A stretch of DNA of 64,000 bases from Saccharophagus degradans 2-40 (GTDB taxonomy: Bacteria; Pseudomonadota; Gammaproteobacteria; Pseudomonadales; Cellvibrionaceae): the NCBI RefSeq assembly GCF_000013665.1, contig NC_007912.1, positions 1,970,501 through 2,034,500 of the forward strand, written 5' to 3'. This document shows positions 1 to 9,387 of this stretch, one piece after another; the first letter of the stretch is position 1; every line of letters begins with the position of its first letter. The notes beneath the pieces are model-generated. The model was not told the DNA's origin. It ran no database searches and saw only the letters and a program-made list of their open reading frames with translations. The translations under genes and the position numbers were made by a program.

Positions 1-1
1 T

Positions 2-1300
2 TTTTCTTTAGCGTGTATTGTTTATGAACTGTTGAGCGGTAAACACCCATACGCACGCAAACCAACAAGCACAATTGCAAAAAAATACGTACCGCCGCGT
101 CCTAAAGAGATAGGGCTATTTCAGTGGTTAGTGTTGCGAAAAGGCTTAAGTTTGGTTGCATCAAAACGCTACAGCTCGATAAATGAGTTTGTTTCACGCC
201 TGTTTTTCGCTAAAAATTTATTACCGTACGCGACCGTTTTTACAGGGATAGCTGTGGGGTTAGTGCTAGGTGTTTCTAGCTTAATAAGCGCTGTAAACGC
301 ATATATTGATACGCGATCGGCGCATGAATCTGCATATCAACAGTTAAGTTATCAGCAGCAATTGGTTTCAAGTTTGCTGGCAAATCTACCCGAAAATAGC
401 GCATCGTTAGTCCAGCGCTTGCAAGGCGTAGAAGGGGCAGAACGCCAAGTGGTGCTGGCTTCTATTAAGGGTGGAATTTTAGATAAGCTCAGTGCACAAG
501 CTAAAAATGTGTTGGGGTACTCTGCTGCTAGTGTTCAAGCGTCTCACTTTGATAGCTTTCTAGCTCATGCTTCAGGCTATAAGGCAATTTTCCCAGATTC
601 CAATAAATTGCTTGGCTTATTGGCTGATGTAGAAAGTGAGCGAAACGCCTACGCGCTAGGGTTGCAGCATCAATATTATAGTTTTTGGCAAACCACAAAC
701 TTTTCGCAGGCCGATGCTCGTCATTTGGATTTACTGCAAGAAAAAATACTATCTTTCGACCCGGTATTTGAAGTTGTACTTGGCGCAGATGTGACCAGTA
801 TGATTTTAAATAAGGTTGATGATGCAATAGCCAACAATAATATTTCACAGCTTGCGCAAATCAACGCGTTTATTAACGGTGTTGGAAAGCCGCATTTTGA
901 GTTTTTACTACCCGAGCAGCTACGCGCACTTTCCAATGCTGTATTAGTCACTAACTATCTCGCAGGGTTAAAAATAGATACTGCTGATGCTGGTGAGTAT
1001 CCAATAGAAGCAACGCTTTACTTTATAAAAGAAGACTTAAAAGCGTTAGAAAGTAGTATTGCAGACTTATGGTTTGATAAAGATATGGCTGCTGTAAGTG
1101 ATAGTTTGTTAGCGCTGGTAACTGATTTTGCAATACCTGCGGATTCGCCCGTAATGACATCGATTCAGCAAAAGTTGCTTGAAAAGTTAGAGGGCAAGTT
1201 AAAGTTTCATAAGCGTAAAGGCAACAGTGAATCTATTGTCGTAATCCAAGGGCTTATTGATAAACATAAAGCGGTTAATTCCAGCCAAGCGGTACTGTAG
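2..1300 (+). CDS. Ser/Thr protein kinase of the T6SS locus, C-terminal part (5' end outside window)
   Basis: The reading frame is open from base 2, so the TTG at 32 is not a real start and the gene begins upstream of the window. The first visible residues (ACIVYELLSGKHPY) match subdomain IX of eukaryotic-type Ser/Thr kinases, and the following ~50 residues (KRYSSINEF) fit the end of a kinase C-lobe. A hydrophobic segment follows at about residues 73-100 of the visible part. After it come about 330 mostly helical residues, likely extracytoplasmic, that I cannot assign to a family. Position directly before tssA suggests a PpkA-type regulator that controls T6SS assembly by phosphorylation, but the catalytic motifs lie outside the window. 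The stop is 10 bases before the tssA start codon, so the genes are probably co-transcribed. Confidence 0.8.
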   Translation, partial: FSLACIVYELLSGKHPYARKPTSTIAKKYVPPRPKEIGLFQWLVLRKGLSLVASKRYSSINEFVSRLFFAKNLLPYATVFTGIAVGLVLGVSSLISAVNAYIDTRSAHESAYQQLSYQQQLVSSLLANLPENSASLVQRLQGVEGAERQVVLASIKGGILDKLSAQAKNVLGYSAASVQASHFDSFLAHASGYKAIFPDSNKLLGLLADVESERNAYALGLQHQYYSFWQTTNFSQADARHLDLLQEKILSFDPVFEVVLGADVTSMILNKVDDAIANNNISQLAQINAFINGVGKPHFEFLLPEQLRALSNAVLVTNYLAGLKIDTADAGEYPIEATLYFIKEDLKALESSIADLWFDKDMAAVSDSLLALVTDFAIPADSPVMTSIQQKLLEKLEGKLKFHKRKGNSESIVVIQGLIDKHKAVNSSQAVL

Positions 1301-1310
1301 AGGAGGCACA

Positions 1311-2426
1311 ATGGAATTGTTTAACTCTAATGAAGAATTGTCTGCCATGCTTGAGCCTTTGCAAGAGGGGGAGCCTGTCGGGCAAGATTTACGCGAGAAT
1401 ATCTCACCAACATCTAGCTACCAAGTACTTCGCGATGCCCGCACGCTAGCAAGAAATAATGAGCGTGCTGCGTTAGCGAGTGGCGAAAGTATGTACTTTC
1501 ATATGCCAGATTGGACGCTAATTCTCGAAAAAGTGCCTGAGGTTTTAAAGACAGAAAGTAAAGATATAGAACTAGTAGCTTGGTATATAGAAGGTTTAAC
1601 TCGGTTTCACGGTTTTGCTGGGCTTGCTTCAGGTTTTAGTATTGCTAGGCAGCTTATAGCAAGCTTTGGCGAAGCATTGTACCCGCGGCCAGATGAGGAT
1701 GGCATTGCTACACAGCTGGCACCACTTATAGGTTTGAACGGGTTCGGTTCGGAAGGCGCCTTGATTGCCCCGATTAAATCTATACCCATTACTCAGGGAG
1801 ATTACCCTGGCCCACTAGCCACGTGGGAGTGTGAACAAGCCTTTGAGTTAGCTCGAATTACTGACCCTGACAAGCGTGAAGCTCGACTAAAGCAGGGCGG
1901 AGTATCTCGCGAGGCATTGGATCAGGTTGTTGCGCAAACCAGTACTGAATTTTTGCAGAAAATGCATGCAGATATAAGCGCAGCAATCTATGAGTTTGAG
2001 TTGTTTCAACAGCAGATAGATGCATACTGCCCGAATGATCCTCAGCCAACCGGTAAAATTAAAGAAGCATTAAAAGCCTGCTTGCAAACATTCCAATATA
2101 TTGCTGGCGATAGAATTCAAAGTGAGGCCAGTGAAGTCGAGGCTATGCAAGAGCAGGAAGAAACCGGCGGGCAACCCGCTGCCGATTCGCAGGTTAACCT
2201 AAATGCAAAAATTGTCGATCGGCAGCATGCGTTGAAGTTATTGCGAGAGGTTGCAGACTTTTTTAGAAAAACCGAACCACATTCCCCTATATCTTACTCG
2301 GTTGAGCAAACGATACGTTGGAGCTCGTTACCGCTTACAGAGCTTATTAAAGAATTGATCCCAGAAGAGTCCGCAAGAAAAAAATATCAGAACCTTTCTG
2401 GAATGTCGATGAGTGGGCAAGATTAG
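1311..2426 (+). CDS. tssA: T6SS assembly protein TssA (ImpA family)
   Basis: TssA caps the T6SS baseplate and guides polymerisation of the sheath and inner tube. The 371-residue product has an ImpA-type N-terminal domain at about residues 5-130 ([18 protein letters not shown] near the start) and a variable acidic linker before a C-terminal helical region (SPISYSVEQTIRWSSLPL). I chose the ATG at 1311 because AGGAGG lies just upstream at 1301-1306; a longer in-frame start at 1257 would overlap the kinase gene. An 82-base gap separates it from tssB. Family assignment is firm. Which TssA subclass it is (with a C-terminal ring-forming domain or a hydrophobic tail) is not settled. Confidence 0.92.
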   Translation: MELFNSNEELSAMLEPLQEGEPVGQDLRENISPTSSYQVLRDARTLARNNERAALASGESMYFHMPDWTLILEKVPEVLKTESKDIELVAWYIEGLTRFHGFAGLASGFSIARQLIASFGEALYPRPDEDGIATQLAPLIGLNGFGSEGALIAPIKSIPITQGDYPGPLATWECEQAFELARITDPDKREARLKQGGVSREALDQVVAQTSTEFLQKMHADISAAIYEFELFQQQIDAYCPNDPQPTGKIKEALKACLQTFQYIAGDRIQSEASEVEAMQEQEETGGQPAADSQVNLNAKIVDRQHALKLLREVADFFRKTEPHSPISYSVEQTIRWSSLPLTELIKELIPEESARKKYQNLSGMSMSGQD

Positions 2427-2508
2427 TGTGTTGTCTTACTAAGTGAAACTGGCGTTTTATAGTTTTTAGCGCGTAATTTTAATCAGCAAAAGAAAGAGGA
2501 TTTCCAAC

Positions 2509-3012
2509 ATGGAAAGCATACATAAAAAGTTAAGTCGAGTTAGAAAGCCTCGGGTTCACATTAGTTACGATGTGGAAACCGAAGGGGCTACAGTACAAAA
2601 GGAATTGCCATTTGTTGTAGGCGTAATGGGCGATTTTTCTGGCGACCCAACTGCACCGTTAAAAGCGTTAAAAGATCGCCGGTTTGTGCAGATAGACCGA
2701 GATAATTTTGATGAAGTGCTTAAAAGCATGACTCCAGGATTGTCAATTCAAGTAAATAACACCTTGAAAAACGACGGCAGCCAATTCGCGGTAGATTTGA
2801 AATTTGAATCTATGGATGACTTTGAACCAGGCGCCATTGTGAACCAGGTAGAGCCACTTAAAAAATTGTTGGATACGCGTAATAAATTACGCGACTTATC
2901 AACCAAAGCAGACCGTTCTGAAGAATTAGAAGGCATTTTAGAGCGTATATTGAATAACGAAGCTGATCTTGGCGAATTAGCCGAAGCGGTTGGCGCAGAC
3001 AAGGAGTCCTAA
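2509..3012 (+). CDS. tssB: T6SS contractile sheath small subunit TssB (VipA/ImpB)
   Basis: TssB pairs with TssC to form the contractile sheath around the Hcp tube. The 167-residue length is normal for the family, and the N-terminal [18 protein letters not shown] stretch followed by [13 protein letters not shown] is characteristic. AAGAGGA about nine bases before the ATG at 2509 supports the start. The tssC start lies two bases after the stop, so the two sheath subunits are translated as a coupled pair, as expected for proteins needed in equal amounts. Confidence 0.96.
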   Translation: MESIHKKLSRVRKPRVHISYDVETEGATVQKELPFVVGVMGDFSGDPTAPLKALKDRRFVQIDRDNFDEVLKSMTPGLSIQVNNTLKNDGSQFAVDLKFESMDDFEPGAIVNQVEPLKKLLDTRNKLRDLSTKADRSEELEGILERILNNEADLGELAEAVGADKES

Positions 3013-3014
3013 TC

Positions 3015-4490
3015 ATGAGTGATGCAGTTGCAGAAGCCCAAGAAGGCGCAGTAGAAACCCAAACCTTAAGCCTGTTGGATCAAGCTATTCAAGCTACCAA
3101 ACAAACAGACACAGAAGAAGCTCAAGCCCTGTTAAAAACCTTAACAGAGGAAGCGCTTAAGGGAACCGTTAGCTGGAATAAAAACTTGATGGTCACCTTT
3201 AACAAGGCCATTGAAGCAATCGACAAAGCAATTAGTGAGCAGTTGCGAGAAATTATGCACAACGAAAGTTTCCAGAAGTTAGAGGGAACTTGGCGTGGCA
3301 TGCACTACTTGGTAAACAACAGTGAAACCAGCACTTCTTTAAAAATAAAATTACTAAATGCAAGTAAAAAGGAAGTGGCTAAAGATCTTTCTAAAGCTGT
3401 TGAATTCGACCAAAGCCAAGTATTTAAAAAGCTATACGAAAATGAATTTGGTACTCCCGGTGGTGAGCCATATGGCGCGTTGATCGGCGATTTCGAATTC
3501 ACTAATCATCCCGATGATATTGAGCTGTTAAGCGGTATGTCTAACGTTGCGGCTGCTGCATTTTGTCCGTTCCTATCTGCCGCCGACCCGAAACTATTTG
3601 GCTTTGATAAGTGGAACGAACTTTCCAAACCACGCGATTTAAGCAAGATATTCGACTCTGCTGAATACACCAAATGGCGCTCTTTCCGCGATTCTGACGA
3701 CTCGCGTTTTGTGAGTTTGGCCATGCCGCGTGTTCTTGCGCGTTTGCCCTATGGCGAAACCACAAAGCCTGTAGAGGCGTTTAGCTACGAAGAATTACCA
3801 GACGGTGAAAAGCCTCTTTTGAATCAATATTGTTGGTCTAACGCAGCATATGTACTCGGTGCGCGCTTAACTGACGCATTCGCACAATACGGCTGGTGTA
3901 CAGCTATTCGTGGTGCAGAAGGCGGTGGTCGAGTAAATGATTTGCCTGTGCATTTGTCTACTACCGATGATGGCGATATCGATATGCAATGTCCTACCGA
4001 AATTGCTGTTACCGATCGTCGTGAGGCCGAGCTTAGCTCTTTAGGGTTTATGCCTTTGTCTCACTACAAAAATACTGACTACGCCGTTTTCTTTGGTGGG
4101 CAAACTACTCAGCGTCCTCGTGTATACGCTCAGCCAGAAGCAACCGCCAATGCAGCTATTTCTGCGCGTTTGCCTTACATAATGGCTACTTCTCGTATTG
4201 CTCATTACTTGAAAGTTATGGCTCGCGATAAAGTGGGTAGTTTTATGGAATCTGACGATATGCAGCATTGGCTAAACCGTTGGATTAACGGCTATGTAAA
4301 CGCGAGCGAAGAAGGCGGGCAAGATATGCGTGCGCAATACCCGCTTCGCGAAGCTAAAATTGAAGTTAAGCCCGTACCAGGCAAGCCCGGTTCATATAAT
4401 GCCGTTGCGTGGTTGCGCCCTTGGCTGCAAATGGAAGAGTTGAGCACTTCTTTACGAATGGTTGCTCGCATACCAGAGATTGGTGGCTAG
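3015..4490 (+). CDS. tssC: T6SS contractile sheath large subunit TssC (VipB/ImpC)
   Basis: The 491-residue protein is the large sheath subunit. It contains the conserved [21 protein letters not shown] segment (residues ~133-153), the [13 protein letters not shown] loop and the C-terminal [19 protein letters not shown] strand that completes the TssB-TssC handshake fold. It follows tssB after two bases. The N-terminal ~50 residues before [18 protein letters not shown] are acidic and probably flexible. The next gene is a divergent paralogue, so this copy, paired with tssB, is the likely structural sheath subunit. Confidence 0.96.
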   Translation: MSDAVAEAQEGAVETQTLSLLDQAIQATKQTDTEEAQALLKTLTEEALKGTVSWNKNLMVTFNKAIEAIDKAISEQLREIMHNESFQKLEGTWRGMHYLVNNSETSTSLKIKLLNASKKEVAKDLSKAVEFDQSQVFKKLYENEFGTPGGEPYGALIGDFEFTNHPDDIELLSGMSNVAAAAFCPFLSAADPKLFGFDKWNELSKPRDLSKIFDSAEYTKWRSFRDSDDSRFVSLAMPRVLARLPYGETTKPVEAFSYEELPDGEKPLLNQYCWSNAAYVLGARLTDAFAQYGWCTAIRGAEGGGRVNDLPVHLSTTDDGDIDMQCPTEIAVTDRREAELSSLGFMPLSHYKNTDYAVFFGGQTTQRPRVYAQPEATANAAISARLPYIMATSRIAHYLKVMARDKVGSFMESDDMQHWLNRWINGYVNASEEGGQDMRAQYPLREAKIEVKPVPGKPGSYNAVAWLRPWLQMEELSTSLRMVARIPEIGG

Positions 4491-4501
4491 GTAACTGCTC
4501 T

Positions 4502-4541
4502 AACTAGCTCAGCTTACTGTGATTGGTAGGCTGGGCTAGTT
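4502..4541 (+). other. Inverted repeat between the two tssC genes
   Basis: Two 16-base arms (4502-4517 and 4526-4541) can pair with only two non-Watson-Crick (G-U) positions around an 8-base loop. There is no U-run right after it, so it is not a classical intrinsic terminator. In the 166-base gap after tssC it could reduce read-through or protect the tssBC mRNA 3' end, giving more sheath than downstream products. The structure is seen; the role is inferred. Confidence 0.55.
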
Positions 4542-4656
4542 TCGCAGAAAAGTAACGTTGTATAAGAGCACAAATTAATAGTTTGAGTAGAGAAGTCAGT
4601 AACTGCAGACTCTACTTCTACCTCACAAAAGGAATTGGCTTTCAGCCGCTATAACA

Positions 4657-6210
4657 GTGACTAACTATTCGGAAAACATAGAGGCAGAATCGCTGGAGCA
4701 ATCAGTGGACTATGCAATCGAGACGCCGGAAGTGGAAGAAGGGGGAATACCATCTTTACTGCTGCACTGTTTTAATAGCGCGTCGAACAATGTACAAGAT
4801 TCGGATATTGACGATTGGGTTTATCGGTCGTTAGTGACCAAAAACATCACTTCTAAAGACGCTGCCATTTATCTTATTGAAAAGACTATTTTGGAAATAG
4901 ATAAGATATTGTGCGCTCAAATAGATGAAATATTACATCACGAAAGATTTCGCGCACTTGAGGCGAGTTGGCGCGGAGTAATTCATTTAATTGATACCCA
5001 ATCCGATTACGATGAAGAGCTTACAGTAAAAATTAAAGTATTAAATGTTGGTTGGAAAGAGGTTGGTAAAGATTTAGCTCGTGCAATTGAATTTGATCAA
5101 AGCCAGTTGTTTCAGCGAATATACAGTGATGAATTCGACACCCCAGGCGGTGAACCTTTTGGCGTGCTGCTTGGCGACTATTATGTTTCTCACAGGCATA
5201 GAGCCGGCTCGCTTTACAATGATTTAGACACACTTAAAGAGCTTGCAAATATTGCAACAGCGGCCCTGTGCCCGTTTATCACCGGCGCGCATGCATCTTT
5301 ATTTGGCTTAGATAGCGCAAGAGAAATGGGTTACCCGATTGATTTACAGGCCGTTTTTAAACAAAAAGAGTATTTACGCTGGAAGTCATTACGCCAAACA
5401 GAGTCGACACGTTTTGTAGGGTTAACATTACCTGAAATGTTAATGCGTGAGCCCTACCGGGCCGACGGAACCCGAGCAGAAAACTTTAATTACAACGAGC
5501 GTACGCTGAATGCAGATAGCGATTATGTGTGGGGTAATGCCTGTTTTGCGTTCGGTAGTGTACTTATAAGAGCTTTCGCTAATACGGGGTGGTTTGCAGA
5601 TATTCGTGGTGGCGTGCACGAGTTTGGAGAAGGCGGTGTAGTACGAGGCATGCGCTATTCGCGTTTCGAAACAGATATCTCCAATAATGCGGCGCAACCT
5701 ACAACCAAACTACAAATAGATGATTATTTAGAGCGCGAGCTGAGCGATCTTGGGTTTATCCCCATGTGTAGTTACTTTGGTTCGGAAATTAGCGCTTTTT
5801 ACAGCAATAGCTCGCTCCATGACCCAGCAGAATACACCACAGAAATTGCCAAAACTAATGCTCGTTTATCGGCAATGATCCAATACATGCTCTGCGTTTC
5901 TCGGTTTGGCCACTATTTAAAAGTCATTGGTCGAGACCGTATAGGTAGCATTATTAGTGCGCAAGATTGCCAACGTGTATTTCAAAACTGGTTGAATCAA
6001 TACACAACTTCTAGTGAAGGGGCGTCGAATGTTTTAAAGGCGCGTTATCCACTGTCAGAGAGTCGTGTGGAAATTCATGAGCAACCAGGGCGTATTGGTT
6101 ATTTTACCTGCGTTGTACATTTAAAACCCCATTTTCAGCTAGATCAACTTGTGTCTAGCATTAAATTAGTAACCGAACTGGCAGTGGGAACTGTTGGCTC
6201 TCAACATTAA
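4657..6210 (+). CDS. Second TssC-like sheath protein (ImpD type)
   Basis: This 517-residue protein is a clear paralogue of the preceding TssC: it shares AIEFDQSQLFQRIYSDEFDT, PGGEPFGVLLGD, the CPFITGAHASLFG segment and the GHYLKVIGRDRIGS stretch, but it is divergent throughout. Tandem TssC-like genes occur in imp-type T6SS loci, where the second is called ImpD. Its role is unclear; a specialised sheath-end or assembly subunit is possible. The start is a GTG at 4657 with only AAAGGA about 22 bases upstream, so translation may be weak, which would suit a low-copy component. No ATG lies near it in frame. The 166-base gap before the gene contains a long inverted repeat. Confidence 0.88.
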   Translation: MTNYSENIEAESLEQSVDYAIETPEVEEGGIPSLLLHCFNSASNNVQDSDIDDWVYRSLVTKNITSKDAAIYLIEKTILEIDKILCAQIDEILHHERFRALEASWRGVIHLIDTQSDYDEELTVKIKVLNVGWKEVGKDLARAIEFDQSQLFQRIYSDEFDTPGGEPFGVLLGDYYVSHRHRAGSLYNDLDTLKELANIATAALCPFITGAHASLFGLDSAREMGYPIDLQAVFKQKEYLRWKSLRQTESTRFVGLTLPEMLMREPYRADGTRAENFNYNERTLNADSDYVWGNACFAFGSVLIRAFANTGWFADIRGGVHEFGEGGVVRGMRYSRFETDISNNAAQPTTKLQIDDYLERELSDLGFIPMCSYFGSEISAFYSNSSLHDPAEYTTEIAKTNARLSAMIQYMLCVSRFGHYLKVIGRDRIGSIISAQDCQRVFQNWLNQYTTSSEGASNVLKARYPLSESRVEIHEQPGRIGYFTCVVHLKPHFQLDQLVSSIKLVTELAVGTVGSQH

Positions 6211-6224
6211 AATAAGGATTGAAC

Positions 6225-7058
6225 ATGGCTACGGCAAGCGAAGAATATTCAGCAGGAAATATACAAGCAGCACTTGCTGCGATTGCAGAAGAGATAAAAG
6301 CGTCGCCATCGGATGCTAAAAAGCGTGCTTTTTTTATAGAGCTGCTATGTATTGCAGGTGAATACGAACGAGCAGATCAACAACTAAATACATTGGTCGT
6401 GCTAGACCCGCAATCAGCCATTACCGTGGGCACTTGGCGACAGCTAATTAGGGCTGCGCAGACGCGTATGGATGTTTACCAGAATAATGCTGTGCCTGAT
6501 GTTATCGATCAGCCTACGCCTGTTATTGCCAAATCCTTAGAATTGTTAGTGGCGTTAAATGCTGACGATGCTACCCAAGCTGCAGCTGCATTGGAGCAGT
6601 TAGAAAAAGTAGTTAAACCACTTTGTTTGAACGTAAATGGGAAAGCTGTAGAGCATTGGCGTGACCTAGACGATGTAAACGCGTATGTGTTGGAGCTATT
6701 GGGCACCAACGGAAAATACTTTTGGATTGATTACGCGCAAATTGAATCTGTTGAATTTGACCAGCCTGCACGCCCATTAGATATGCTGTGGCGGAAAGTG
6801 ACCATTACTCTAAAAAGCGGTAGCGTTGGCGAAGCATTTGTGCCAGCTGTATACCCCTATAAAACAGAAGATGATGCTGCGAAACTCGGTCGTTTAACCC
6901 AATGGCACGAGCAGTGTGGCTTGAGCCGAGGTGAGGGTTTGCGAACTTGGCTACTAGGGGATGAGGCATTAACAGTATTTGAAGTAAATAACATTACTGC
7001 TAGCAATAGTGACCAAAACTCAAATGAAACGTCTATAGCCTCTGAAGCTGTTAATTAA
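6225..7058 (+). CDS. tagJ: T6SS accessory protein TagJ (ImpE family)
   Basis: The 277-residue protein has an N-terminal helical repeat region (EEYSAGNIQAALAAIAEEIK, then KKRAFFIELLCIAGEYERAD) typical of ImpE/TagJ, followed by the family C-terminal domain (IESVEFDQPARPLDMLWRKV at about residues 182-201). In characterised systems TagJ binds the TssB N-terminus and associates with ClpV, tuning sheath disassembly. I chose the ATG at 6225, with AAGGATT at 6214-6220 as ribosome binding site, over the TTG at 6219. It lies 14 bases after the ImpD-type gene and three bases before tssE. Confidence 0.9.
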   Translation: MATASEEYSAGNIQAALAAIAEEIKASPSDAKKRAFFIELLCIAGEYERADQQLNTLVVLDPQSAITVGTWRQLIRAAQTRMDVYQNNAVPDVIDQPTPVIAKSLELLVALNADDATQAAAALEQLEKVVKPLCLNVNGKAVEHWRDLDDVNAYVLELLGTNGKYFWIDYAQIESVEFDQPARPLDMLWRKVTITLKSGSVGEAFVPAVYPYKTEDDAAKLGRLTQWHEQCGLSRGEGLRTWLLGDEALTVFEVNNITASNSDQNSNETSIASEAVN

Positions 7059-7061
7059 TTT

Positions 7062-7559
7062 ATGGCGAGAATACGAACAGATTTACCGGTGTTGCCTTCT
7101 CTATTGGATCGTTTAATTGACGATGATCCGGATAGAAGTTTGGAGGCGGTAAAACCCGCAGGAGTTGTGTTGGCAGATATAAAAGCAAACATTCGTCGGG
7201 ACCTCGAAAATCTGTTGAATACTCGCATTTATCGCCAGCTAAGTATTGATGCTTACCCAGAGCTACAAAAGTCGCTTGTTAACTACGGAATAAAAGATTT
7301 TAGTCATGTTCAGTTTGATTCGGATGAAGAGCGAATACAGTTTGCTTGGTCTATTCGTCGAGCTATTGAAGACTACGAGCCGCGATTTCAATGGGTGCAA
7401 GTTGATATAGAGCCATTTGGTGAAGATTTTCAGCGAACCTTATATTTAAAAATATCTGCAACATTGTTAATAGAGCCAGACCCAGTGCCCCTAATATTTG
7501 ATTCAAGAGTTCGTACAACCGATAGAGCCCTCAAGTTGAGGGAGGTAAATCATGGATGA
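7062..7559 (+). CDS. tssE: T6SS baseplate subunit TssE (gp25-like)
   Basis: TssE is the phage gp25-like baseplate wedge protein that links the baseplate to the first sheath ring. The 165-residue product has the expected LPSLLDRLIDDDPD start, the NLLNTRIYR segment before a helix, and the gp25 core SIRRAIEDYEPRFQWVQVDI. No strong ribosome binding site is visible before the ATG at 7062, three bases after tagJ, so translation is probably coupled. The 3' end overlaps tssF by eight bases. Confidence 0.94.
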   Translation: MARIRTDLPVLPSLLDRLIDDDPDRSLEAVKPAGVVLADIKANIRRDLENLLNTRIYRQLSIDAYPELQKSLVNYGIKDFSHVQFDSDEERIQFAWSIRRAIEDYEPRFQWVQVDIEPFGEDFQRTLYLKISATLLIEPDPVPLIFDSRVRTTDRALKLREVNHG

Positions 7560-9387
7560 TACTTTACTTTCCTATTACAATAGGGAACTTAGTTACGTAC
7601 GTAAATTGGGCGCTGAATTTTCAGAGCAACATCCCAAAATTGCAGGCAGGCTTAGATTAGATAGTGAAACGGTGGAAGATCCACATGTTTCTCGATTGAT
7701 CGAATCATTTGCATTTTTAACTGCACGCATACGGCAAACAATTGACGACAGTTTCCCTGAGTTAACAGAAGCGTTAATGGGAGTGCTGTACCCAGAATTT
7801 CATGCCCCGTACCCCGCAATGAGTATTGCTCAGATTCGAGTAATAAGAAAAACTCCTTCTCCACAAACCATAGAATGTGGGCGCAAACTACATGTAAAAG
7901 GGGAGGGTTACGGGGATTGTGTTTTTTCTACTTGTAACGAACTAGAAGCACTTCCCGTTACGATCGAAAATACAAGGGTTGTAAATGCTCCAGCAAAGGC
8001 GCCAAATTTGGTTTTACCTGGCAAGGAGCGATTGCTGGTAAAGTCAGTACTTTCATTTGATGTTAAACCATTTGAAAGTGCAAAAGTTGCTGAGTTTAAA
8101 AACGACTCTTTAAGCTTGTATATCGATGGGCAGTCTCAACTAACGTTTAAGTTATTTGAGTATTTGATGCAAGGTACCCTAGGTATTACTATTGCAAAAA
8201 GTGCTATGGACCCCAACCCAATTTGTTTACCTGCAAATCGCTTAGTTGCGAGCGGGCTGCTACGCAATGGTGAGGTGTATGGTGATAGCTTCGACGGTAG
8301 AACTTGCGTAACCTATAAAAAAATAATGGATTTCTTTGCGTTTCCAAAGCGATTTCTTTTTATCGATTTGGTAGGCATGAGGGAAATATGGCCCTTGTTT
8401 GAATCGGGCTTCAGCGTGTATTTTTATTTCGATGAAACAGACCCTGAGCTGGTGCAAGGGGTAGATGAGACAACCCTTCAGCTGGGTTGCGTGCCTATCG
8501 TTAACCTTTATGAAGGTCGCATAGAGTACATCGGTGCAAAAGAAGTGAATCTGGAGTCGAAGCTGGAAGTGCATCGATCTCTCGCAGATTACGCAGATGT
8601 ACATCATGTTAGCCGAGTGTACGCCAAAAATAATGAAGGTGAAACGAAAGAGCTTTTGCCTTTCTATGGTTCTCATCGTCAAGCACATTCAACAGATTCC
8701 CCTGTTTATTGGGGCTTGCGACGAGAAAATACTCGCTTTGACAATGGCCGGGTAAGTGCCGGTACCGATACCTACATTTCGTTTGTCGATACTAAATTCG
8801 AAGTGGTTAACCTGCAAAGCGACTGGCTTATTGGAGCAGATGTTATTTGTAATAATCGCGACGTAGCGGCAAAACTGCCGTTCGGCTCTGAATTGCCACA
8901 TACCGATTTTATCGAAGGTGGGGCCGGAATGCGTGTAAAACTCACTATACCGGCTACATCGACTATATCGCCTAAACTTAAGTCGGCCACAAGGTGGCAA
9001 CTTATTGCGCAGCTTACACTGCAGAGCTTCGCCGGCAAAGATGGGCTGGGTGTACTAAAAGAAAGTTTACGTTTATACGATTTAGTGGGTACTCGAGAAT
9101 CTCAATCAATGATTGACGGCATTATCAATATGCATACCTCACCGAGTACCGCGCGCATTGTTCAGCAGGGCCGATCCGCGATATGCCAAGGTACCAAGAT
9201 AGAGTTGGAGTTCGACGAGCAATTTTACAGTGGCAGTAGTGTTGTGCTGTTTGGTCATATTCTCGATGAGTTTTTTGCTCAGTTTTGTGCAATAAATAGC
9301 TTTACTCAGTTGTCTATTAAAATAAAACAAAAACCCGGAAGGTTAATAGAATGTCCGCCACGGATAGGTTTTCAGCAGCTTATATAA
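7552..9387 (+). CDS. tssF: T6SS baseplate subunit TssF
   Basis: The 611-residue protein is the TssF (ImpG/VasA) baseplate wedge subunit. The start LLSYYNRELSYVRKLGAEF and the following FAFLTARIRQTIDDSFPEL and LTEALMGVLYPEFHAPYPAM segments are hallmark sequences. GGGAGG about seven bases upstream supports the ATG at 7552, which overlaps the end of tssE. It forms the wedge with TssE, TssG and TssK. The last 37 bases overlap tssG. Confidence 0.95.
   Translation: MDDTLLSYYNRELSYVRKLGAEFSEQHPKIAGRLRLDSETVEDPHVSRLIESFAFLTARIRQTIDDSFPELTEALMGVLYPEFHAPYPAMSIAQIRVIRKTPSPQTIECGRKLHVKGEGYGDCVFSTCNELEALPVTIENTRVVNAPAKAPNLVLPGKERLLVKSVLSFDVKPFESAKVAEFKNDSLSLYIDGQSQLTFKLFEYLMQGTLGITIAKSAMDPNPICLPANRLVASGLLRNGEVYGDSFDGRTCVTYKKIMDFFAFPKRFLFIDLVGMREIWPLFESGFSVYFYFDETDPELVQGVDETTLQLGCVPIVNLYEGRIEYIGAKEVNLESKLEVHRSLADYADVHHVSRVYAKNNEGETKELLPFYGSHRQAHSTDSPVYWGLRRENTRFDNGRVSAGTDTYISFVDTKFEVVNLQSDWLIGADVICNNRDVAAKLPFGSELPHTDFIEGGAGMRVKLTIPATSTISPKLKSATRWQLIAQLTLQSFAGKDGLGVLKESLRLYDLVGTRESQSMIDGIINMHTSPSTARIVQQGRSAICQGTKIELEFDEQFYSGSSVVLFGHILDEFFAQFCAINSFTQLSIKIKQKPGRLIECPPRIGFQQLI

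Noticed and set aside
32-1300. A complete gene starting at the TTG at 32
   Set aside because: The frame is open to the window edge and the residues before it continue a kinase C-lobe motif.
8260-9038. Overlapping minus-strand open frames inside tssF
   Set aside because: They lie entirely within a well-conserved tssF sequence and resemble no protein family.
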